Shown here: positions 1-7,349 of the stretch, piece by piece
How positions within the stretch are numbered: position 1 is the first letter of the stretch
Layout: every line of letters starts with the position of its first letter
Source: an uncultured Clostridia bacterium
GTDB taxonomy: Bacteria; Bacillota; Clostridia; Oscillospirales; Acutalibacteraceae
Length of the DNA stretch: 7,383 nucleotides
Direction: 5' to 3'
Assembly (NCBI GenBank): GCA_945875045.1
Contig: CAMCIX010000072.1
Span: forward strand, 1-7,383
Made by a program: the position numbers and the translations under genes
The notes under the pieces: model-generated
What the model was told of the DNA's origin: nothing
Seen by the model: the letters and a program-made list of their open reading frames with translations, nothing else
The model's database searches: none

Positions 1-47
1 CTACACACTGCATATCGTCGGCAGCGTCAGATGTGTATAAGAGACAG
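1..47 (+). other. Untrimmed Nextera i5/Read 1 adapter (artefact)
   Basis: This is library adapter, not genomic DNA. Positions 1-6 (CTACAC) match the last six bases of the P5 oligo. Positions 7-14 (ACTGCATA) sit where the i5 index belongs and match the index I know as Nextera S506. Positions 15-28 are the Read 1 tail, and 29-47 are the 19-base Tn5 mosaic end AGATGTGTATAAGAGACAG. Genomic sequence starts at 48. Read on the minus strand, this segment gives the SMC fragment a false tail containing SYTHLTLPTI and a false stop codon at 1-3. Confidence 0.98.
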
Positions 48-906
48 TTTCGCCCTCGATTTCTGAGGTAAGGCGGGCGAAATAGGCGGTGTTTTCCTCG
101 GTTTTGCGGTCAAAATCTGAGAGAGCCTCGTCAATTTCACGGTAGGTTAACTGCGCCGCCGCAATTTTACTTTCCTGGGCGCGCAAAGCCTCCTTCGAAT
201 TATCGAGCGTATACAGCCAAAGCCCTATTTCAAGCTCCTTTTTGGTATCCGAAAGCTCCAAAAATTTCTGCGCTTTTTTGCTCTGCTCCTTAAGAGGACC
301 GACTCTCGCCTCCAGCTCATCGCTTATATCGTGCAGGCGCAAAAGGTTATCCTCCGCACCCGCAAGCTTTTTTTCGGCTTCAAGCTTTCTGTAGCGGTAC
401 TTTGAAATTCCCGCCGCCTCTTCAAAAATGTCCCGGCGTTCGCCCGATTTTGAGCTTATAATATTGTCAATCTTGCCCTGACCTATCATAGAGTAGCCGT
501 CCCGCCCGAGACCCGTGTCCATAAACAGCTCGTGAATGTCCTTTAATCGCACCGAAACGCCGTTTATGGCGTACTCGCTCTCGTGCGAGCGGTAATAACG
601 CCTTGTAACGGCTACGTTATCGTTGTCAAAATTAAGGGTTCTGTCGGAATTGTCGATATTAAGGGTGACCTCGCAGTAGCCGTGGGGGCGGCGGGTTTCG
701 GTTCCACCGAAAATTACGTCCTCCATAGACTGCCCCCTAAGGCTTTTTGTGGACTGCTCGCCCAAAACCCAGCGCACCGCGTCGGAAATATTGCTCTTTC
801 CGCTGCCGTTAGGCCCTACTACGGCGGTTACGCCCTTGCCGAACCTTAAAACGGTTTTATCGGCAAAGGATTTAAAGCCCTGAATCTGAATAGAGCTTAA
901 CAGCAT
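48..906 (-). CDS. smc: SMC chromosome segregation ATPase, N-terminal fragment (3' end missing)
   Basis: This is the N-terminal ATPase half-head and the start of the coiled coil of the bacterial condensin subunit SMC. SMC dimerises and, with ScpA and ScpB, organises and segregates the nucleoid. The Walker A motif GPNGSGKS is at residues 31-38. R57 aligns with the arginine finger of the family. The Q-loop glutamine is about Q143 in GRDGYSMIGQGKID, followed by FEEAAGISKYR at about 161-171. From about residue 170 the chain is Lys/Glu/Leu-rich and heptad-like, as expected of the first coiled-coil arm. About 286 genuine residues remain of a protein usually near 1,180, so the hinge, second arm, signature motif and Walker B lie off the left end. 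Residues 287 onward in the open frame are adapter. The start is fixed by a Shine-Dalgarno site at 916-920 and by family alignment (MLLSSIQIQGFKSFADKT). It begins 3 nt after the radical SAM gene. ftsY would be a usual next neighbour but is not visible. Confidence 0.97.
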
Positions 907-909
907 TTT

Positions 910-1905
910 TTACATCTCCCTTACAAGCTTAAAATCAAGCCCCTCTAAGCCGTCGTCGGGTTGAACGCGGCAATCGTAGCCCTTTGATTTTAAGAAAATT
1001 ATATTTTTTCTTCCCTGTCCCGTCATTTTGGAAACGGCGGATTTTGCAACATTTATTGTGTATTTTCCCTTTTCTGAAAGCTCGGACAAAACCCCCGTAA
1101 GCATTATCTGGGATTGGCAGAGCTCGCTGAAGGCGGGGTGCCAAGGCCCCGCGATATATGCCTTCTCCTCAATAGAATGAAGTCCCAAACGGATAACCTT
1201 AATTCCGTTTTCGGTAAACATTTTATAAAGCCTTGAAGAAAGCGCAACCGCGCCGTCAAGGGTCTGGGGCTTATAGATATTATCGGCGTAAAGGGCGGCT
1301 AAATCGGTATCCTTTAACACTATAGTCGGGTAAATACGCACCGTGTCGGGCTGTAAAGCGATAAGCCTTTCGGCGGTTTTAATTGCGGAAGAATCGCTGT
1401 CCCCGTAAAGCCCCGTCATCATTTGAAGCCCTAATTCAAAGCCGTATTCGCGAATAAGGTGGGAAGCCCTTTCAACGTCGCCCGAGGTATGCCCCCTATT
1501 ATTCATTCTGAGCACGCGGTCGTTCATACTCTGCGCGCCAAGCTCAATAGAGGTAACGTGACGCTCCCTTAAAAGGGATAAAATCTCATCATCTATCGCG
1601 TCGGGTCGGGTGGAAATTCGTATTCCCTTAACCGTTCCGTCCTCAACGTAGCGCGCCGCCGCCATTAAAAGGTCGGTCATATAATTGCGGTTAATAGCCG
1701 TAAAGCTGCCGCCGAAAAAGGCAATTTCCGCCGTTTCGGAAACAAAATTTCGGCTGCCCTTCGCCGCCGCTACCGCCTTTTCAACATCTGCCGCAGAGGG
1801 CGCCCAACAAACTCCGGTAATATACCGCTGATTGCAGAAGCTGCACTTATTGGGACAGCCGATATGCGGAACAAATATTGAAATATTCGAGTGGCTTTTG
1901 CTCAT
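910..1905 (-). CDS. Elp3-like radical SAM protein, no acetyltransferase domain
   Basis: This is a radical S-adenosylmethionine enzyme of 331 residues. The [4Fe-4S] cluster motif CX3CX2C is C17, C21 and C24 in CPNKCSFCNQ, preceded by ISIFVPHIG. The SAM-binding GGE-type motif is GGSFT at 65-69. RISTRPD (96-102), ELGAQS (121-126) and NRGHT (136-140) are typical of the Elp3 branch (COG1243-like) and of HemN/YhcC-type relatives. Elp3 proper is over 500 residues and ends in a lysine-acetyltransferase domain. This protein stops soon after the radical SAM barrel, so it is a stand-alone short form; its substrate is unknown to me. Elp3 modifies U34 of tRNA, so a role in RNA modification is a reasonable inference from family and from the neighbours rnc and trmFO, but is unproven. 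Its ATG overlaps the rnc TGA by 4 nt (ATGA), suggesting translational coupling; the only upstream ribosome-site candidate is a weak GGGTG at 1913-1917. Automatic annotation might call it coproporphyrinogen oxidase-like, which the Elp3-type motifs do not favour. Confidence 0.9.
   Translation of the reverse strand: MSKSHSNISIFVPHIGCPNKCSFCNQRYITGVCWAPSAADVEKAVAAAKGSRNFVSETAEIAFFGGSFTAINRNYMTDLLMAAARYVEDGTVKGIRISTRPDAIDDEILSLLRERHVTSIELGAQSMNDRVLRMNNRGHTSGDVERASHLIREYGFELGLQMMTGLYGDSDSSAIKTAERLIALQPDTVRIYPTIVLKDTDLAALYADNIYKPQTLDGAVALSSRLYKMFTENGIKVIRLGLHSIEEKAYIAGPWHPAFSELCQSQIMLTGVLSELSEKGKYTINVAKSAVSKMTGQGRKNIIFLKSKGYDCRVQPDDGLEGLDFKLVREM
916..920 (-). promoter_or_regulatory. Ribosome binding site for smc
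   Basis: GGGAG reads on the minus strand 9 nt before the smc ATG. It overlaps the last codons of the radical SAM gene and supports the chosen smc start. Confidence 0.75.
998..1026 (-). promoter_or_regulatory. Candidate sigma-70-type promoter upstream of smc
   Basis: On the minus strand TATAAT (998-1003) is preceded, with a 17-nt spacer, by ATGACG (1021-1026; four of six matches to TTGACA, including the TGAC core). The start would be near 990, leaving a leader of about 85 nt before smc. It lies within codons for KNIIFLK near the end of the radical SAM gene and could be fortuitous. Confidence 0.22.
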
Positions 1906-2582
1906 ATTTCGGCACCCATCAGCTTTAATGCCTGCTTTGCCGCGGATTGCTCCGCCTGCTTTTTGCTTTTGCCCGAGCCCGAGCCTATAACATTGGAATT
2001 AAGACGAACCTCAACCGTGAAAAGCTTATCGTGGTCGGGACCGCTCTCTCCCGTCAAAATATAGGTAACCTCCTCCTCGGGATTGCGCTGAATAATCTCC
2101 TGCAAGGCGGTTTTGTAATCCTTAAACACCTCGTCGTCGGTATGCTTAAGCTCCCGCAGAACAAAGCGCATAACGTGCTTTCGCGCTACCTGCATACCGC
2201 CGTCAAGATAAATCGCCGCCAGCACCGCCTCAAAGGCGTCGGCTAAAATGGAGTCGCGCTCCCTGCCGCCGTTTTTTTCCTCTCCCTTGCCGAGCATTAA
2301 AAACTCGCCTAAGTGAAGCTCTCTTGAAAAGGCGCAGAGCGATTTTTCGCATACAAGCGAGGCGCGAAGCTTAGTAAGCTCCCCCTCGGGCATATTGGGG
2401 AAATTCTTAAAAATATAGTCCGACACTATTACCGACAGCACCGAATCCCCCAAAAATTCCAGTCTTTCATTAGAGGAAAAGCCGCCCCGCACCTCGTTCG
2501 CATAAGAGGAGTGGGTAAGCGAATTTTTAAGTAAATTAATATTTTTAAATTTATAGCCTAATTTTTCTTCTAAAGCTTCCAT
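1902..2582 (-). CDS. rnc: Ribonuclease III
   Basis: This endoribonuclease cleaves double-stranded RNA, including rRNA precursors, structured mRNAs and antisense duplexes, in the cytoplasm as a homodimer. At 226 residues it is full length for the family. The signature motif NERLEFLGDSVL is at residues 38-49, with catalytic metal ligands E42 and D46. The second acidic pair is D115 and E118 in ILADAFEAVLAAIYLDGG. PEGELTKLRASLV (65-77) is also conserved. A C-terminal double-stranded-RNA-binding domain covers about residues 155-223, with the GPDHDKLF loop (181-188) and the basic helix start GKSKKQAEQSAAKQAL (204-219). All catalytic residues are present, so it should be active. The start at 2582 is supported by an AAAGGA site at 2591-2596 with 8-nt spacing. 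It begins 1 nt after plsX stops, leaving no room for the acpP gene often found here. Placement just ahead of smc is a conserved arrangement in Firmicutes. Confidence 0.98.
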   Translation of the reverse strand: MEALEEKLGYKFKNINLLKNSLTHSSYANEVRGGFSSNERLEFLGDSVLSVIVSDYIFKNFPNMPEGELTKLRASLVCEKSLCAFSRELHLGEFLMLGKGEEKNGGRERDSILADAFEAVLAAIYLDGGMQVARKHVMRFVLRELKHTDDEVFKDYKTALQEIIQRNPEEEVTYILTGESGPDHDKLFTVEVRLNSNVIGSGSGKSKKQAEQSAAKQALKLMGAEI

Positions 2583-2583
2583 T

Positions 2584-3594
2584 TTAATTATCCTTTGAAT
2601 CGTTCATCGCCAAAAGAGACGAAGAAATTTTATCTATAACGCCCGTTTCGGTAAATTTAATCGCCTGACCGACAGCGTTTTTTATAGCCTTTGCGTCGGA
2701 ACTGCCGTGCGCCTTTATTACCGTTTTTCTAACGCCTAAAAGCGGCGCACCGCCGACCTCGGAGCTGTCCATAAGCTTTTTGACCTTGCTAAGATCCTTT
2801 TTTACGACAAGCGCCGCAAGCTTATTTGGTAGGCTTTTATAGAAGACCTCTTTTATAAGCGAGAAAAGGGTTGCGGCAGAGCCCTCTATAAGCTTAAGCG
2901 CGATATTGCCCGTAAAGCCGTCGGTTATAACCGCGTCGCAAACGCCCTTAGGCATCTCACGGGATTCAATGTTTCCAACAAAGTTTATGGGAGCGTCCTG
3001 CATTAGCTTGTAAGCCTCTTTTTGCAGTTCACCGCCCTTAGTGTCCTCCGTACCTATATTAAGCAGTCCTATCTCGGGGTTCTTCTTGCCCTCGACCCCC
3101 TCTAAATAGGCGCTCGCCATTATACCGAACTGGCAGAGCATTTCGGGTCTGCACTCGGCGTTAGCTCCCATATCCATAAGCATATAGTGACCCTTTGGAG
3201 CGGGAATAAGCCCTGCAAGGGCGGGGCGCTTTACCCCCTTAATGCGCTTTATTATAAGCGTACCGCCTACCACAACCGCGCCCGTTGAGCCCGCCGAAAC
3301 AAAGGCGTCGGCTCTTTCCTCCGCAAGCTCCTTGAAGGCTAACGCCATAGAGCTTTCGGAGTGCGCCTTTAAAAGCGAGGTCGGCTCGTCGTGCATTGAT
3401 ATAACATCATCGGTATCGACGATTTTTAATTCTCCGTAAAATTTCAAATCATTTTCGGCAATTATTTCTTTAATTGTCTTTTCGTTTCCCGTAAGGGTGA
3501 TTTCGGTACTGTATTCGTTTGACGCTAATGCCGCGCCCTTTATTATTTCGGTCGGGGCGTTATCCCCGCCGAAAGCGTCAACAACAACACGCAT
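2584..3594 (-). CDS. plsX: Phosphate acyltransferase PlsX
   Basis: PlsX converts acyl-ACP and inorganic phosphate to acyl-phosphate, the donor used by PlsY to acylate glycerol-3-phosphate at the start of phospholipid synthesis. It is a peripheral membrane enzyme. The 336-residue length matches the family (about 330). Conserved blocks are VDAFGGDNAP (5-14), SAGSTGA (100-106), DMGAN (141-145), LLNIGTEDTKG (177-187) and DGFTGN (225-230). The first differs from the common DAMGGDHAP form by M>F and H>N, which looks like ordinary variation. No signal peptide or membrane helix is seen; the Lys-rich C-terminal third fits the known interfacial membrane association. The start is fixed by the site AGGAGA at 3601-3606 with 6-nt spacing and by family alignment. 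It lies 1 nt after trmFO and 1 nt before rnc. In Bacillus it sits with fapR, fabD, fabG and acpP, none of which is next to it here, so ACP must be encoded elsewhere. Confidence 0.97.
   Translation of the reverse strand: MRVVVDAFGGDNAPTEIIKGAALASNEYSTEITLTGNEKTIKEIIAENDLKFYGELKIVDTDDVISMHDEPTSLLKAHSESSMALAFKELAEERADAFVSAGSTGAVVVGGTLIIKRIKGVKRPALAGLIPAPKGHYMLMDMGANAECRPEMLCQFGIMASAYLEGVEGKKNPEIGLLNIGTEDTKGGELQKEAYKLMQDAPINFVGNIESREMPKGVCDAVITDGFTGNIALKLIEGSAATLFSLIKEVFYKSLPNKLAALVVKKDLSKVKKLMDSSEVGGAPLLGVRKTVIKAHGSSDAKAIKNAVGQAIKFTETGVIDKISSSLLAMNDSKDN
2591..2596 (-). promoter_or_regulatory. Ribosome binding site for rnc
   Basis: AAAGGA on the minus strand lies 8 nt before the rnc ATG, inside the final codons of plsX. 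It supports the rnc start and efficient independent initiation despite the 1-nt gap. Confidence 0.75.
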
Positions 3595-3595
3595 T

Positions 3596-4903
3596 TTAAT
3601 TCTCCTCTATATTAATATCAAACCAATTAAGCGAACGGTTGGACAGAGCCGCGTACCGCTCACGCTTGTCCCTTATATGGGGCTCTATAGGCGGAATTAT
3701 GCCGAAATTCGCCCCCATAGGTTGAAAATCGGCGACTGCGGGATTGCAGATATATGAAAGCAGAGCGCCCGTCATAGTAAAATCGGGAAGTATAAGCGGC
3801 TCTTTTCCGCAAAGCCTTGCCGCGGCGTTTATTCCCGCTATTATTCCGCTTGCCGCAGATTCCATATACCCCTCGACCCCCGAAAGCTGACCCGCGAAAA
3901 AGATATTTTCGTCGGCTTTAAGGGATAAATCGGGGCTTAGAAGCTTAGGCGAATTTATAAAAGAATTTCGGTGCATTACGCCGTAGCGCATAAACTCGGC
4001 ATTTTCGAGCCCCGGTATCATAGAAAATACCCTTTTCTGCTCGGGGAATTTCAAATTGGTCTGAAAGCCCACTATATTAAAGAGGGTCGCCGCCGCGTTT
4101 TCCCGCCTTAGCTGTACCGCCGCCCAGGGTCTGTGACCCGTTCTCGGGTCGCGAAGACCTACAGGCTTTAAAGGTCCGAAACGGATTGAATCCTCCCCCC
4201 GCTTTGCCAAAATTTCAATCGGCATACAGCCCTCGTAAACATTTACGGGACGGTCAAAGCCGTGAACCGGCGCCGACTCGGCGGTAATAAGGGCGTTATA
4301 AAACGCCGTATATTCCTCCTTGTTCATAGGGCAGTTGATATAATCGTCGGTGCCCTTGCCGTAGCGGGAGGCGTAAAACGCCTTTTCCATATCAACGCTT
4401 TCCGCCGTAACTATCGGAGCGGCGGCGTCAAAAAAGCTTAAATTGCCGCCCTCGCAGAGCTTGCCTATTTCCTCGGCTAAATCACCGTCGGTAAGCGGTC
4501 CTGTCGCTATTACCGTAATGCCGTCCCTCGGGATTTCGGTGACGGTCTCGGTTTTTACCGTTATATTAGGGTGGGACTTAATTTTATCGGTGATAATTTG
4601 CGAAAACAAGTCCCTGTCAACCGCAAGCGCACCGCCTGCGGCAACGGCGCATTTGTCCGCCGCCGAAAGGCAGAGGGAATTAAGTCTCCGCATTTCCTCC
4701 TTTAACAGTCCCGCCGCAGAATCGACCCTTGATGCTTTAAGGGAGTTTGAGCAGACAAGCTCGGCTAATAAATCGCTTTTGTGGGCGGGAGTTTTTTTGG
4801 CGGGCTTCATCTCTATAAGCTCGGTTTTTATTCCTCGGGAGGCTATTTGCCACGCCGCCTCGCACCCTGCAAGACCGCCGCCAATAACCGTGATTTTATT
4901 CAT
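3596..4903 (-). CDS. trmFO: tRNA (m5U54) methyltransferase TrmFO, folate/FAD-dependent
   Basis: TrmFO makes 5-methyluridine at position 54 in the T-loop of tRNA, using 5,10-methylenetetrahydrofolate as carbon donor and reduced FAD, unlike the SAM-dependent TrmA. Its 435 residues match the family. The N-terminal dinucleotide-binding motif is [10 protein letters not shown] (8-17). C51 (in [10 protein letters not shown]) and C226 (in EGCMPIE) correspond to the two cysteines implicated in catalysis in B. subtilis TrmFO (C53 and C226). [20 protein letters not shown] follows, then [13 protein letters not shown] and the C-terminal FAD motif [19 protein letters not shown]. GidA/MnmG is a homologue but is much longer, so that alternative is excluded. 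The ATG overlaps the end of topA by 8 nt, with the ribosome site GGAGA at 4912-4916 lying inside topA; translation is probably coupled. The topA-trmFO pair is conserved in Firmicutes. Confidence 0.98.
   Translation of the reverse strand: MNKITVIGGGLAGCEAAWQIASRGIKTELIEMKPAKKTPAHKSDLLAELVCSNSLKASRVDSAAGLLKEEMRRLNSLCLSAADKCAVAAGGALAVDRDLFSQIITDKIKSHPNITVKTETVTEIPRDGITVIATGPLTDGDLAEEIGKLCEGGNLSFFDAAAPIVTAESVDMEKAFYASRYGKGTDDYINCPMNKEEYTAFYNALITAESAPVHGFDRPVNVYEGCMPIEILAKRGEDSIRFGPLKPVGLRDPRTGHRPWAAVQLRRENAAATLFNIVGFQTNLKFPEQKRVFSMIPGLENAEFMRYGVMHRNSFINSPKLLSPDLSLKADENIFFAGQLSGVEGYMESAASGIIAGINAAARLCGKEPLILPDFTMTGALLSYICNPAVADFQPMGANFGIIPPIEPHIRDKRERYAALSNRSLNWFDINIEEN
3601..3606 (-). promoter_or_regulatory. 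Ribosome binding site for plsX
   Basis: AGGAGA on the minus strand lies 6 nt before the plsX ATG, inside the last codons of trmFO. It is a strong match to the 16S anti-Shine-Dalgarno sequence and supports the plsX start. Confidence 0.8.
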
Positions 4904-7001
4904 CGGTCTTTTCTCCGCTCTTTTTAGTCGTTTTTTTCGCTCTTGTGGGACATTCGGAATTCATACAGTACTTTCTGCCTCTAATTCCGCTTATGAGATA
5001 GCCGCCGCACTCAGGGCAGACTTCGCCCGTGGGAATACCGGGGGCGGCAAAATCACATTCGGGATAGTTTGAACAGCCGTAGAAGGTCTTGCCCTTTTTG
5101 GACTTTCTCTTTAAAAGCTTCGCCCCGCATTTAGGACAGGGCTGTTTAACCTCGTCCTCGGGAAGCGGCTTTGTGTTTTTACATTCGGGGTAGCCGGGGC
5201 AGGCTAAGAACTTTCCGAACCGACCCGATTTTATAACCATATTTCTGCCGCACTTTTCGCAGACAATGTCGGTTTCCTCAACGGGAACCTTTACCCGCTT
5301 ACCCTCAAGGGAGCTTTCCGCCTTGGTATAAAGCTTGTCGAAATCCTTGTAAAAATCCTTTATGGTATCAACCCAGCCGCGTTTTCCCGCGCCTATTTCA
5401 TCAAGCTGTTTTTCAAGCCCGGCGGTGAATTTAACATCGATTATTTTATTGAAATAATCAACCATAAGGTCGGAAACAACCGTACCGAGCCCCGTGGGCT
5501 TAAGGGATTTTTTCTCCCGCTCAATATAATCGCGGCTTAAAATATTTGAAATTATCGGCGCGTAGGTGGACGGTCTGCCGATACCGTTTTCGTCAAGCGC
5601 CTTAATTAAGGTCGGCTCTGTATACCGCGCGGGGGGCTGTGTGAAGTGCTGATTGGGGGTAAGCTCCTTAAGCTTTAAAAGGTCGCCCTCCTTCATTTCG
5701 GGAAGAGCGCCGCCCTCCTCGGAATCCTCGTCCTTACCCTCCTCGTAAAGAACGGTAAAGCCGTCGAACTTAACCGAATAACCGCTTGCCTTAAACAGGT
5801 AGTCTCCCGCGGTTATATTTACATTTACCGTGTTCTGCACGCAAACCGCCATTAATGAAGCCAAAAAGCGCTCCCAAATAAGCTTGTAAAGCTTGTACTG
5901 CTCGGCGGTAAGGGAATCCTTTACCGTTTCGGGCGAAAGGGTAACTAAGGTCGGTCTGATAGCCTCGTGAGCGTCCTGCGCGCCGCTTTTGGTTTTAAAA
6001 TAGCGCGGCTTTTCGGGGAGATATTTTTCGCCGAAACGACCCGCGATATACTTATTGGCGGCGGCTCTCGCCTCCTCCGAAATACGAAGCGAATCGGTAC
6101 GCATATAGGTAATAAGACCCGTTGTGCCGACGCCGGGTATATCAACGCCCTCGTAAAGCTGTTGGGCGATACGCATTGTGCGCTGACCTGTAAAGCCCAA
6201 TTTGCGGGACGCCTCCTGTTGAAGCGTGGAGGTGATAAAGGGCGGAGCGGGTTGCTTTTTGCGAATACCTCTTTTGAGCTCGCTAACCTTATATTCCGCA
6301 CCCTCTAAGGCGGAAACAATTTTTCCCGCTTCCTCCTCATTAGGTATAACATCTATCTTTTTGCCGTCAGAGAAGCCGTAAAGCTTTGCCGAAAAGCTTT
6401 TTTTCGCGGCTAAAAGCTTAGCGTCAACCGACCAGTATTCCTCGGCGTTGAATTTTTCAATCTCCCGCTCCCGCTCAACAATAAGGCGCAAAGCCACCGT
6501 CTGAACACGTCCCGCCGAAAGCCCGCTTTTAACCTTTTTCCAAAGAAAGGGGCTTAGCTTATAGCCCACAATGCGGTCAAGGACGCGCCTTGCCTGCTGT
6601 GCGTCCACAAGGTCAATATTAATCTTATGCGGTTCTTTGATACCCGCCTTAACGCCTGTTTCGGTAATCTCGTTAAAGGCAACGCGGTTACACTCGTTCA
6701 TATCGAGAGCCAATATCTGCGCTAAGTGCCAGGAAATCGCCTCTCCCTCCCTATCAGGGTCGGTTGCAAGGAGTACTTGGTCGCTGTTTGCGGCGGCTTC
6801 CTTTAAGGACTTGATTAAGTCCTTCTTGTCGGTCATATTGACGTATTGGGGTTTAAAATCGTGCTCTATATCGACTCCGAGCTTTGATTTCGGTAAATCG
6901 CGGACATGACCCATTGAAGCCATAACCTCATAGCCCGAACCTAAATATTTTTTTATGCTTTTTACCTTTGTCGGTGACTCAACAATTACAAGCTTAGACA
7001 T
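4896..7001 (-). CDS. topA: DNA topoisomerase I (type IA)
   Basis: TopA relaxes negatively supercoiled DNA by single-strand passage. The 701-residue length fits the Firmicutes form. The N-terminal Toprim domain has E8 in LVIVESPTK and the acidic metal-binding motif [11 protein letters not shown] at 79-89. [17 protein letters not shown] and [17 protein letters not shown] follow in the core. The active-site tyrosine is Y299 in [10 protein letters not shown], and AHEAIRPT lies further on. Three C-terminal zinc ribbons are intact: C581/C584/C601/C607, C622/C625/C643/C649 and C662/C665/C679/C684; the third has a shorter loop. The protein ends in a short Lys-rich tail. No key residue is missing. The start is fixed by GGAGG at 7008-7012 with 6-nt spacing and by the Toprim domain starting at residue 3. 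It lies 17 nt after dprA and overlaps trmFO by 8 nt. A possible own promoter lies inside dprA (7166-7194). Confidence 0.99.
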   Translation of the reverse strand: MSKLVIVESPTKVKSIKKYLGSGYEVMASMGHVRDLPKSKLGVDIEHDFKPQYVNMTDKKDLIKSLKEAAANSDQVLLATDPDREGEAISWHLAQILALDMNECNRVAFNEITETGVKAGIKEPHKINIDLVDAQQARRVLDRIVGYKLSPFLWKKVKSGLSAGRVQTVALRLIVEREREIEKFNAEEYWSVDAKLLAAKKSFSAKLYGFSDGKKIDVIPNEEEAGKIVSALEGAEYKVSELKRGIRKKQPAPPFITSTLQQEASRKLGFTGQRTMRIAQQLYEGVDIPGVGTTGLITYMRTDSLRISEEARAAANKYIAGRFGEKYLPEKPRYFKTKSGAQDAHEAIRPTLVTLSPETVKDSLTAEQYKLYKLIWERFLASLMAVCVQNTVNVNITAGDYLFKASGYSVKFDGFTVLYEEGKDEDSEEGGALPEMKEGDLLKLKELTPNQHFTQPPARYTEPTLIKALDENGIGRPSTYAPIISNILSRDYIEREKKSLKPTGLGTVVSDLMVDYFNKIIDVKFTAGLEKQLDEIGAGKRGWVDTIKDFYKDFDKLYTKAESSLEGKRVKVPVEETDIVCEKCGRNMVIKSGRFGKFLACPGYPECKNTKPLPEDEVKQPCPKCGAKLLKRKSKKGKTFYGCSNYPECDFAAPGIPTGEVCPECGGYLISGIRGRKYCMNSECPTRAKKTTKKSGEKTDE
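4912..4916 (-). promoter_or_regulatory. Ribosome binding site for trmFO
   Basis: GGAGA on the minus strand lies 8 nt before the trmFO ATG and inside the topA coding end. It supports the start that overlaps topA by 8 nt. Confidence 0.7.
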
Positions 7002-7007
7002 TTATTT

Positions 7008-7012
7008 CCTCC
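7008..7012 (-). promoter_or_regulatory. Ribosome binding site for topA
   Basis: GGAGG on the minus strand lies 6 nt before the topA ATG in the 17-nt gap after dprA. It is the strongest Shine-Dalgarno match in the window and fixes the topA start. Confidence 0.85.
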
Positions 7013-7018
7013 GAGTAA

Positions 7019-7349
7019 TTATTTTTCGGTAATTTCGTAGCGGCCGCCCGGCAGAGCGCGGATTAAAAATTCAAGCTCCAGCTCGGTAAGCGCCGCAAGA
7101 ATTTCGGACGAGCTAAGACCCGTCCCGCTGATTTCATCAGGATAAAATTTATGCTTATCTAAATGATTATATACTATTTTTGCCTCTTTGGAAAGAGTTT
7201 CATTTGATAAATTTTTGTAAACTTTCTTCTCTTGGGTATTTTCTACCGTTTTTTGCGGCTCTTCATAGGCTTTTTTAACATCTATTTTATCGGGAAAACG
7301 CGGTATATATTCATTAAAAATATCAGAGACGTCCAAAAGCGGTCTTGCC
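7019..7349 (-). CDS. dprA: DNA-processing protein DprA, C-terminal fragment (5' end missing)
   Basis: Only about the last 109 residues are present. DprA/Smf binds incoming single-stranded DNA during transformation and loads RecA onto it; many bacteria without known competence also keep it. The fragment starts with ARPLLDVSDIFNEYI, which resembles the end of the family's Rossmann-like domain (the ...A-x-P-x-x-x-x-x-DI-x-x-EY region). A charged Lys/Glu/Gln-rich linker follows, about 35 residues long. The C-terminal winged-helix domain (coding 7022-7195) contains LSKEAKIVYNHL, DEISGTGLSSSEILAAL and TELELEFLIRALPGGRY, the last being diagnostic of DprA. Position immediately before topA is the usual Firmicutes order and strengthens the call. 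The Rossmann core lies beyond the right end. The apparent ATG at 7364-7366, which would give MCIRDR, is adapter sequence, not the gene's start. The linker is AT-richer than the neighbouring genes. Confidence 0.9.
7166..7194 (-). promoter_or_regulatory. Candidate sigma-70-type promoter inside dprA, upstream of topA
   Basis: On the minus strand a perfect TATAAT (7166-7171) is preceded, with a 17-nt spacer, by TTTCCA (7189-7194; four of six matches to TTGACA). Transcription would start near 7158, about 155 nt before the topA ATG, giving topA and the genes after it a promoter separate from that of dprA. It sits in AT-rich coding sequence, where such matches arise by chance, so this is only a candidate. 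Confidence 0.28.

Noticed and set aside
583..849. 88-residue plus-strand open frame
   Set aside because: Antisense to the conserved SMC ATPase head, with no ribosome site or family motif seen.
935..1144. 69-residue minus-strand open frame
   Set aside because: An alternative frame inside the radical SAM gene, whose own frame is intact to its natural C-terminus.
910..1905. Annotation of the radical SAM gene as coproporphyrinogen III oxidase (HemN)
   Set aside because: The cluster motif is shared across the superfamily, but the RISTRPD/ELGAQS/NRGHT set fits the Elp3-like branch better, and no heme genes are nearby.
1947..2246. 99-residue plus-strand open frame
   Set aside because: Entirely antisense to rnc, with no recognisable features.
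3242..3757. Two plus-strand open frames of 65 and 86 residues
   Set aside because: Antisense to plsX and trmFO, low-information sequence, and no independent support.
4443..5072. 209-residue plus-strand open frame
   Set aside because: It lies antisense across the well-identified trmFO and topA genes and shows no recognisable domain; its composition is that of a complement-strand shadow.
5945..6308. Overlapping open frames of 118 residues (minus) and 113 residues (plus)
   Set aside because: Both lie within the intact topA core, in the wrong frame or on the opposite strand; the Arg-rich composition of the minus one is typical of a frame-shifted shadow.
6571..6909. 112-residue plus-strand open frame
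   Set aside because: Antisense to the TopA Toprim region, with no motif.
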